DNA of 64,000 nt, from contig NZ_JAUXXE010000069.1 of the NCBI RefSeq assembly GCF_030681155.1, positions 62,001-126,000 on the forward strand. Reading direction: 5' to 3'. This stretch comes from Phenylobacterium sp. (GTDB lineage Bacteria; Pseudomonadota; Alphaproteobacteria; Caulobacterales; Caulobacteraceae). The notes beneath the pieces were generated by a model. That model was not told where the DNA came from, did no database searches, and worked only from the letters and a program-made list of their open reading frames with translations. A program made the translations under genes and the position numbers. Each line of letters starts with the position of its first letter. The first letter of the stretch is position 1. Shown in pieces: positions 63,851 through 64,000 of the stretch.

Positions 63851-64000
63851 CGGCGGATCCGCCAAAGATATTGATCACTGCCGGCGGCGAATCGACGTCA
63901 CCGCCAGCCGCCACCTCGTCGGCAGAATCTTCTACAGCCAATGCTAGCGATTGCGTGTGCGAGCCTTACGATACTAAGGCCTGGAAAGCTCTCTGGGTCA

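Noticed and set aside
1..64000. CRISPR array
   Set aside because: No regularly spaced identical repeats of 24-37 bases with unique spacers. The only periodic arrays are the short iterons at 45.9 kb and the IS-end units at 49.4 kb.

Overview
The window is high-GC alphaproteobacterial DNA. The gene families suggest Caulobacterales (Caulobacter, Phenylobacterium, Brevundimonas or Asticcacaulis types): an astexin/caulosegnin-style lasso peptide locus with an isopeptidase, several TonB-dependent receptors, a LOV-HWE histidine kinase, EcfG-type promoter matches and a RepA/RepB-like partition pair. No rRNA or tRNA gene is present, so the genus is inferred from gene families only.

Layout. 1-7 kb: end of an MFS/GPH transporter, a DUF6766 membrane protein, DUF763, a 5'-truncated hybrid histidine kinase, a LOV-HWE kinase, a YflT-like stress protein and small lipoproteins. 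7-13 kb: a non-homologous end-joining island (exonuclease III, DUF3008, KTSC and LigD on the minus strand; Ku on the plus strand). 12.4-15 kb: a coiled-coil protein with an apparent CTG start, an SDR relic, a zinc alcohol dehydrogenase and an SRPBCC protein. 15.4-24.7 kb: a lasso peptide system. Precursor, B and C genes run rightward; FecI, FecR, a STN-containing TonB receptor and a lasso isopeptidase run leftward toward them. 25-28.7 kb: an XRE regulator, an APS-kinase-like P-loop protein translationally coupled to an ABC exporter that carries an in-frame amber stop, and a GntR regulator.

28.8-47 kb is a degraded conjugative (ICE or plasmid) backbone: trbB, traG, a frameshifted MobA/MobL relaxase, a TraD-like protein, a SleB hydrolase, TraF, ParB, ParA and an iteron-like array. 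It carries cargo (a PAS-GGDEF-EAL protein and a PaoABC-type molybdenum oxidoreductase). The trbC-trbI mating-pair genes that normally follow trbB are absent; the lasso/ABC island lies there instead. 46-51 kb: an amber-interrupted SNase, an Xre-RES toxin-antitoxin pair, an AbiE-like relic and IS21-type terminal repeats. 51-57 kb: stress and envelope genes (CsbD lipoprotein, a 30-residue membrane peptide, AarF/UbiB kinase, Hsp20, patatin lipoprotein, DUF4142). 57.8-60.3 kb: an IS66-family element with a perfect 8-bp target duplication and a frameshifted tnpC. 60.4-63 kb: a second TonB receptor.

Two themes connect the genes. First, the lasso locus looks like a make-import-degrade circuit: B and C mature the peptide, the FecIR-coupled receptor could sense or import it, and the isopeptidase could open it. 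Second, promoters matching or close to the EcfG consensus (GGAAC-N16-17-CGTT) precede many stress genes (Ku, LigD, SRPBCC, DUF4142, small membrane proteins and others). A LOV-HWE kinase, the class that often feeds the PhyR-NepR-EcfG pathway, lies in the same window.
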